A stretch of DNA of 64,000 bases, from positions 1-64,000 of the forward strand of contig JAFXHL010000052.1 in the NCBI GenBank assembly GCA_017536405.1. Reading direction: 5' to 3'. This document shows, in pieces, positions 59,915 through 64,000 of the stretch. The first letter of the stretch is position 1, and the number at the start of each line of letters is the position of its first letter. A program made the translations under genes and the position numbers. The stretch is from Oscillospiraceae bacterium. Lineage in GTDB: Bacteria; Bacillota; Clostridia; Oscillospirales; Ruminococcaceae. The notes under the pieces were generated by a model, which saw nothing but the letters and a program-made list of their open reading frames with translations, had not been told where the DNA came from and searched no databases.

Positions 59915-61282
59915 ATGATACATAAATATAAATATAATGATATGAATATCGTTCTCGATGTTCATAGCGGTGGAGTTCATGTTGTTGACGATCTCAGTTA
60001 TGAAATTCTTGATTATATAAAAGTTCCTATGGATGAAAAATGCCCTGATAATATAATTGATGGGCTTTCAGGGAAATACAATGCAGATGAAATAGTATCC
60101 TGTTATGATGAACTCTACTCTCTTTACAAAGAAAAAATTCTTTTCTCTGAAGATGATTATGAAAGATTTGCAAAATACTCAGTCGCTTCTCCAGTAAAGG
60201 CGATGTGTCTTCTTATTTCTCAGGATTGTAATTTAAGATGTGAGTATTGCTTTGCGGAAACAGGAGATTTTGGAATGGGTAGAAGTCTTATGTCGCTTGA
60301 AACAGGAAAAAAAGCTATAGACTTTCTTCTCGAAAAATCAGGAAACAGAGAGAATCTTGAACTGGATTTCTTCGGCGGAGAGCCTCTTATGAATTTTGAT
60401 GTTGTAAAAGAAATCGTAGAATACGCGAGAATGCGCGAAAAAGAGTGTGGCAAGAATTTCCGCTTTACAGTTACAACAAATGGTCTTCTTCTTACAGATG
60501 ATAAGATAGATTTCATCAATAAAGAGATGTCAAATGTCGTTCTTTCGATAGACGGAAGAAAGTGCGTGAACGATAAAATGCGTCATCGTATCGACGGAAC
60601 AGGATGCTATGATACAATCATAGAGAAATTCCGCAAAACCGTTGATTCAAGAGGAAATAAGGAGTATTATGTCCGCGGAACATATACAAAATATAATCTT
60701 GATTTTTCTGAAGATGTTTTCCATCTTTACGAACAGGGATTTGATCAGATATCAGTAGAGCCTGTGGTTGCTCCTGATACAGCGCCTTATGCTCTTACCG
60801 AAAAAGAACTTCCTGCTATTTTTGCTGAATACGATAAACTTGCAGAAAGACTCCTTGAAAATGACAAAAACGGCAAACATTTTAATTTTTTCCATTTTAT
60901 GCTCGATCTTGACCAGGGCCCTTGTGCTATAAAAAGATTAAGAGGTTGTGGATGCGGAAATGAATATGTAGCCATCAGCCCTAATGGTGATATTTATCCT
61001 TGTCATCAGTTCGTAGGAATTGACGAATGGAAAATGGGCAATCTCAACGAAGAGACATTTGATTATAAAATAAAGGATTATTTTGCTTCAGCACATATAT
61101 ACACAAAGGAAGAGTGCAAAAAATGTTGGGCAAAATTCTATTGCAGTGGCGGATGTAATGCGAATAACTACATATATGCCGGCGATGTTCATAATGCTTA
61201 TAAGATGTCTTGCGAAATAGAAAAGAAACGTCTCGAATGTGCGATCTATATGAAGGCAGTAAAAGCTTGTGAAAATGAATAA
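59915..61282 (+). CDS. scfB: Radical SAM thioether-forming SCIFF maturase
   Basis: A 455-aa radical SAM enzyme that cross-links ScfA. It has an N-terminal leader-binding (RRE-like) region of about 90 residues, the SAM cluster motif CNLRCEYC (C105, C109, C112) and a C-terminal SPASM domain with many cysteines (CGCG, CHQF, CKKC, CSGGC) for two auxiliary Fe-S clusters. CAGGAGGAAAC precedes the start. The neighbouring scfA supplies the substrate. Confidence 0.96.
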   Translation: MIHKYKYNDMNIVLDVHSGGVHVVDDLSYEILDYIKVPMDEKCPDNIIDGLSGKYNADEIVSCYDELYSLYKEKILFSEDDYERFAKYSVASPVKAMCLLISQDCNLRCEYCFAETGDFGMGRSLMSLETGKKAIDFLLEKSGNRENLELDFFGGEPLMNFDVVKEIVEYARMREKECGKNFRFTVTTNGLLLTDDKIDFINKEMSNVVLSIDGRKCVNDKMRHRIDGTGCYDTIIEKFRKTVDSRGNKEYYVRGTYTKYNLDFSEDVFHLYEQGFDQISVEPVVAPDTAPYALTEKELPAIFAEYDKLAERLLENDKNGKHFNFFHFMLDLDQGPCAIKRLRGCGCGNEYVAISPNGDIYPCHQFVGIDEWKMGNLNEETFDYKIKDYFASAHIYTKEECKKCWAKFYCSGGCNANNYIYAGDVHNAYKMSCEIEKKRLECAIYMKAVKACENE

Positions 61283-61301
61283 ACATTTTTTATAAAATCT
61301 A

Positions 61302-61330
61302 TTTACTTAATTGCGAAAATATAGTAAAAT
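61302..61330 (+). promoter_or_regulatory. Promoter of pyrH
   Basis: TTTACT (61302-61307) and TAAAAT (61325-61330) are 17 bp apart; the leader to the ATG is about 55 nt. Confidence 0.65.
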
Positions 61331-61391
61331 ATAGATTGAGCAGGATTGAAAATCTATGCTGAATTGACATTTATTGTTTACGAGGTGTAAT

Positions 61392-62102
61392 ATGGAACCA
61401 AAATATAAAAGAATACTTCTGAAACTCAGCGGCGAAGCACTTGCAGGAGAAAAATCAATGGGACTTGATTATAATATCATTACCGGTATCTGTGAAAGTA
61501 TAAAAAAATGTTATGATGCTGGTGTTGAAATAGGAATCGTTGTCGGAGGAGGAAATTTCTGGCGCGGTCGTTCAAGTGGTGCTATGGACAGAACAAGGGC
61601 AGATCACATTGGTATGTTAGCGACTGCCATGAATGCACTTGCTGTTGCTGATATTCTTGAAAGTATTGGAGTTCCTGTAAGAGTTCAGACAGCGATTACT
61701 ATGCAACAGGTAGCTGAACCTTATCTCAGAAACAGGGCGGTAAGACATCTCGAAAAAGGAAGAGTAGTTATATTCGGCTGTGGAACAGGAAATCCATTTT
61801 TCTCAACAGACACAGCAGCATCACTCAGAGCTGCTGAAATAGATGCAGAGATTATTCTTAAAGCGACAATGGTAGATGGCGTATACGATAAAGACCCTAA
61901 TCAGTACGATGATGCTGTAAGATACTCGACAATCAATTTCAGTGAAATCCTTGCAAAGGGTCTTAAAGTTATGGATATGACGGCTGCTTCTATGTGCCGT
62001 GATAACAATATACCTATCCTTGTATTTAACCTTGATAATCCTGACAATATTTACAAATCGCTTCTCGGTGAAGATGTCGGAACATTGGTTACAACAGATT
62101 AA
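61392..62102 (+). CDS. pyrH: UMP kinase
   Basis: PyrH phosphorylates UMP to UDP. The 236-aa protein of the amino acid kinase fold starts with [15 protein letters not shown] and has [23 protein letters not shown] and [11 protein letters not shown]. The ATG at 61392 follows CGAGGTG. It heads the conserved pyrH-frr-uppS-cdsA order. Confidence 0.97.
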   Translation: MEPKYKRILLKLSGEALAGEKSMGLDYNIITGICESIKKCYDAGVEIGIVVGGGNFWRGRSSGAMDRTRADHIGMLATAMNALAVADILESIGVPVRVQTAITMQQVAEPYLRNRAVRHLEKGRVVIFGCGTGNPFFSTDTAASLRAAEIDAEIILKATMVDGVYDKDPNQYDDAVRYSTINFSEILAKGLKVMDMTAASMCRDNNIPILVFNLDNPDNIYKSLLGEDVGTLVTTD

Positions 62103-62122
62103 TTTGAAAGGACAGATTAAAA

Positions 62123-62677
62123 ATGAAAGAACAGATGAATTCAGCAAAAGAAAAAATGGAGAAATGTCTTAATTCTCTTAAACATGAATATTCAACAATA
62201 AGAGCAGGAAGAGCAAATCCTGCGGTTCTTGATAAAGTTCTTGTAGATTATTATGGTGCACCTACACCTGTCAATCAGTTAGCAGCAATCTCTGTTGCTG
62301 AAGCAAGAGTCCTTGTTATTCAGCCTTGGGATGCTTCAGCACTTAAACTTATCGAAAAAGCAATTCTTGCTTCTGAAATAGGAATTACTCCTACAAATGA
62401 TGGTAAACTTTTAAGACTTACATTTCCACAGCTTACTGAAGAAAGAAGAAAGGAACTTTGCAAGCAGATAAAGAAATTTGCTGAAGAAGGCAAGGTTACT
62501 ATCAGAAATATCAGAAGAGATGCTATGGATAAATTCAAAGCAATGAAGAAAAATTCTGAAATTACAGAGGACGATCTTGCAAACTGCGAAAAGGATGTTC
62601 AGAAACTTACAGATAAGTATGTTGCTGACATTGATAAAGCCGCAGAAGAAAAAGAAAAGGAAATTATGTCTATCTAA
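62123..62677 (+). CDS. frr: Ribosome recycling factor
   Basis: RRF splits post-termination ribosomes with EF-G. The 184-aa protein has EYSTIRAGRANPAVLDKV, VIQPWDASALKLIEKAI and the C-terminal long helix. It lies 20 bp after pyrH with GAAAGGACAG before the start. Confidence 0.97.
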   Translation: MKEQMNSAKEKMEKCLNSLKHEYSTIRAGRANPAVLDKVLVDYYGAPTPVNQLAAISVAEARVLVIQPWDASALKLIEKAILASEIGITPTNDGKLLRLTFPQLTEERRKELCKQIKKFAEEGKVTIRNIRRDAMDKFKAMKKNSEITEDDLANCEKDVQKLTDKYVADIDKAAEEKEKEIMSI

Positions 62678-62695
62678 TTTTTGAGGTGCGAAAAT

Positions 62696-63409
62696 ATGTC
62701 CGAAAACAATTCATCAAGGCTTCCCGCTCATATAGGTTTTATAATGGATGGCAATGGAAGGTGGGCTAAAAAAAGAGGTCTTGAACGCAAATTCGGGCAT
62801 AAGGAAGGTGCCAGGACATTTAGAAAAATAGTAAGTTACTGTAAAGAACTTGGTATAAAATACATTACATTTTATGCTTTTTCTACTGAAAACTGGAAAA
62901 GGCCTAAAGATGAAGTAGAATCTATAATGGCGCTTTTTGACCAATATCTTGATGAAGTAAGAGAACATACAAAAGAAAATGTCAGAGTGATGTTTATTGG
63001 TGATAAATCTGCTTTTGATGAAAAATTCAGAAACAAGATGATTGCTCTTGAAGAGGATTCCAAGGATTTTGACGCAATGACATTGATTCTTGCCATAAAT
63101 TATGGCGGCCGTGATGATATTATATTTGCTGCAAAACAAGCTGCAGAGCTTGTCAAAGAGGGTACTATATCATCATCGCAGATAGATGAAAGTTTATTTT
63201 CTAATCTTTTATATACCAAAGGTATCCCTGATGTTGATTATATAATAAGACCCAGCGGGGAATTGCGTTTGTCGAATTTTCTTATATGGCAGGCTGCTTA
63301 TGCAGAATATTATTTTACAGATATTCTTTGGCCTGATTTTGACAAGAAGGATCTTGACAAGGCACTTGACGAATTTAAGAATAGAAAAAGACGATTTGGA
63401 GGTGTATAA
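62696..63409 (+). CDS. uppS: Undecaprenyl diphosphate synthase
   Basis: UppS builds the C55 lipid carrier for wall synthesis by adding isopentenyl units to farnesyl diphosphate. The 237-aa protein has HIGFIMDGNGRWAKKRGL, FYAFSTENWKRP and IIRPSGELRLSNFLIWQAAYAE. The ATG at 62696 follows GAGGTG. Confidence 0.96.
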   Translation: MSENNSSRLPAHIGFIMDGNGRWAKKRGLERKFGHKEGARTFRKIVSYCKELGIKYITFYAFSTENWKRPKDEVESIMALFDQYLDEVREHTKENVRVMFIGDKSAFDEKFRNKMIALEEDSKDFDAMTLILAINYGGRDDIIFAAKQAAELVKEGTISSSQIDESLFSNLLYTKGIPDVDYIIRPSGELRLSNFLIWQAAYAEYYFTDILWPDFDKKDLDKALDEFKNRKRRFGGV

Positions 63410-63414
63410 CTGCA

Positions 63415-64000
63415 ATGTTGCAAAGAATAATCACTGCAGTTGTAGGAATTTGCGTTGCTTTGGTTCTTGTAATTCTTTCTGGTACGATAGCATATAATTT
63501 TACATTAGCAATAATTACAGCTATTCTTTTATGGGAAATTTTACGTGCTAATAAATGCGATGAACATAAATTATTGTTTGGTGTATGCGTAGCATTTGGC
63601 GCGCTATTGCCATTTTTCAAGCTTGAAATTTTAAGCTCATATGTTGAAATATTTTATGTGGTTTTTGCTTTGGTTGCTCTTTTTCTCTTTTTGTTTTATT
63701 TTCAGAAAATCAAAGTCGAGAAATTTTCGTATATGATAGCATTTACTATGCTTATATCGTTTTCTATGAACTGTTTTTTTGAAATTAGAAACAATTATAT
63801 TCATGGGCTTTATTATCTTTGTCTTACACTTGCAGCATCATGGCTCGCTGATGCGGGTGCTTATTTTGTAGGAGTTACACTTGGAAAACACAAGCTTTGT
63901 CCTTCTATTTCTCCTAAGAAAACAATAGAAGGCGCTGTCGGAGGAGTCGTTATTACTGCTATCATTTTCAGTCTTGCGTGTTTTGGATATAAACTTGTCC
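63415..64000 (+). CDS. cdsA: Phosphatidate cytidylyltransferase (partial, runs off the window)
   Basis: CdsA makes CDP-diacylglycerol for phospholipid synthesis. About 195 residues are in the window: several membrane helices, then the start of the family signature, DAGAYFVGVTLGKHKL and SPKKTIEGAVGG. The ATG at 63415 is about 10 nt after GGAGGTG, which overlaps the end of uppS. The C terminus lies beyond 64000. Confidence 0.95.
   Translation, partial: MLQRIITAVVGICVALVLVILSGTIAYNFTLAIITAILLWEILRANKCDEHKLLFGVCVAFGALLPFFKLEILSSYVEIFYVVFALVALFLFLFYFQKIKVEKFSYMIAFTMLISFSMNCFFEIRNNYIHGLYYLCLTLAASWLADAGAYFVGVTLGKHKLCPSISPKKTIEGAVGGVVITAIIFSLACFGYKLV

Noticed and set aside
59707-61282. scfA-scfB as a wholly new peptide system
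   Set aside because: Both genes match the known SCIFF ranthipeptide pair of Clostridia closely. Only the context is reported as notable.

Overview
The window is a gene-dense, AT-rich chromosome segment of a Gram-positive anaerobe in class Clostridia. A Ruminococcaceae/Oscillospiraceae-type gut organism is the best guess. The grounds are a SCIFF ranthipeptide locus, a rubrerythrin, SAM-I and FMN riboswitches, secreted proteins with Thr-rich linkers, strong AGGAGG-type ribosome-binding sites, vegetative TTGACA-17-TATAAT promoters and Clostridia-typical gene orders (aroQ-pepP-efp; infC-rpmI-rplT; rnc-radical SAM-smc-ftsY). I see no phage, insertion sequence, CRISPR array or plasmid gene.

Layout. 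1-212: end of a tRNA cluster (Gly-GCC, Cys-GCA) and its terminator. 297-4966: glyA, an esterase, rarA, and the biotin pair birA-bioY. 4993-13474 (minus strand): a surface O-acylation pair (DHHW protein and MBOAT) behind an unexplained structured intergenic element, a lipoprotein, an AraC regulator, a GNAT, a PilZ protein, mscL with a zinc ribbon, a ComEA-like protein broken by an in-frame TAA, an S1-domain protein and an orphan. 13614-18549: DUF951, prfA, sua5, coaE, a lytic transglycosylase and an M18 aminopeptidase. 18620-27488: a patchwork of small accessory genes with their own promoters and terminators (VOC, GNAT, MarR-flavodoxin-VOC, pduL, rubrerythrin, pyrE, HAD). 27517-28906: the attenuated infC-rpmI-rplT operon, with an AUC start on infC. 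28963-47222: an 18-kb co-directional housekeeping run from trmH to leuS; leuS has a one-base deletion. 47380-51628: rpsU, yqeG, an endonuclease-IV-like protein, aroQ, an M24 peptidase, efp and a CD1247-type protein. 51655-53936: FMN riboswitch-ribU and SAM-I riboswitch-metK. 54115-58605: two secreted wall-related proteins. 58784-61282: yajC, a TIGR04086 membrane protein, scfA and scfB. 61392-64000: pyrH, frr, uppS and the start of cdsA.

How it works together. Most of the window is core metabolism and information processing. The parts most worth a second look are: (1) a GHL10 glycosidase-like lipoprotein next to an amidase whose N-terminal barrel looks like a GHL10 domain with its catalytic acids lost, a plausible two-step wall-trimming pair; (2) the ScfA/ScfB ranthipeptide pair without the usual secDF neighbours; (3) the roughly 115-nt multi-hairpin element before the MBOAT gene; (4) two interrupted genes (comEA-like, leuS); (5) an endonuclease-IV-like protein with an altered metal ligand; and (6) several RNA-level controls, including two hairpins that overlap ribosome-binding sites. 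I did not find a wholly new multi-gene system. The items above are the nearest candidates.
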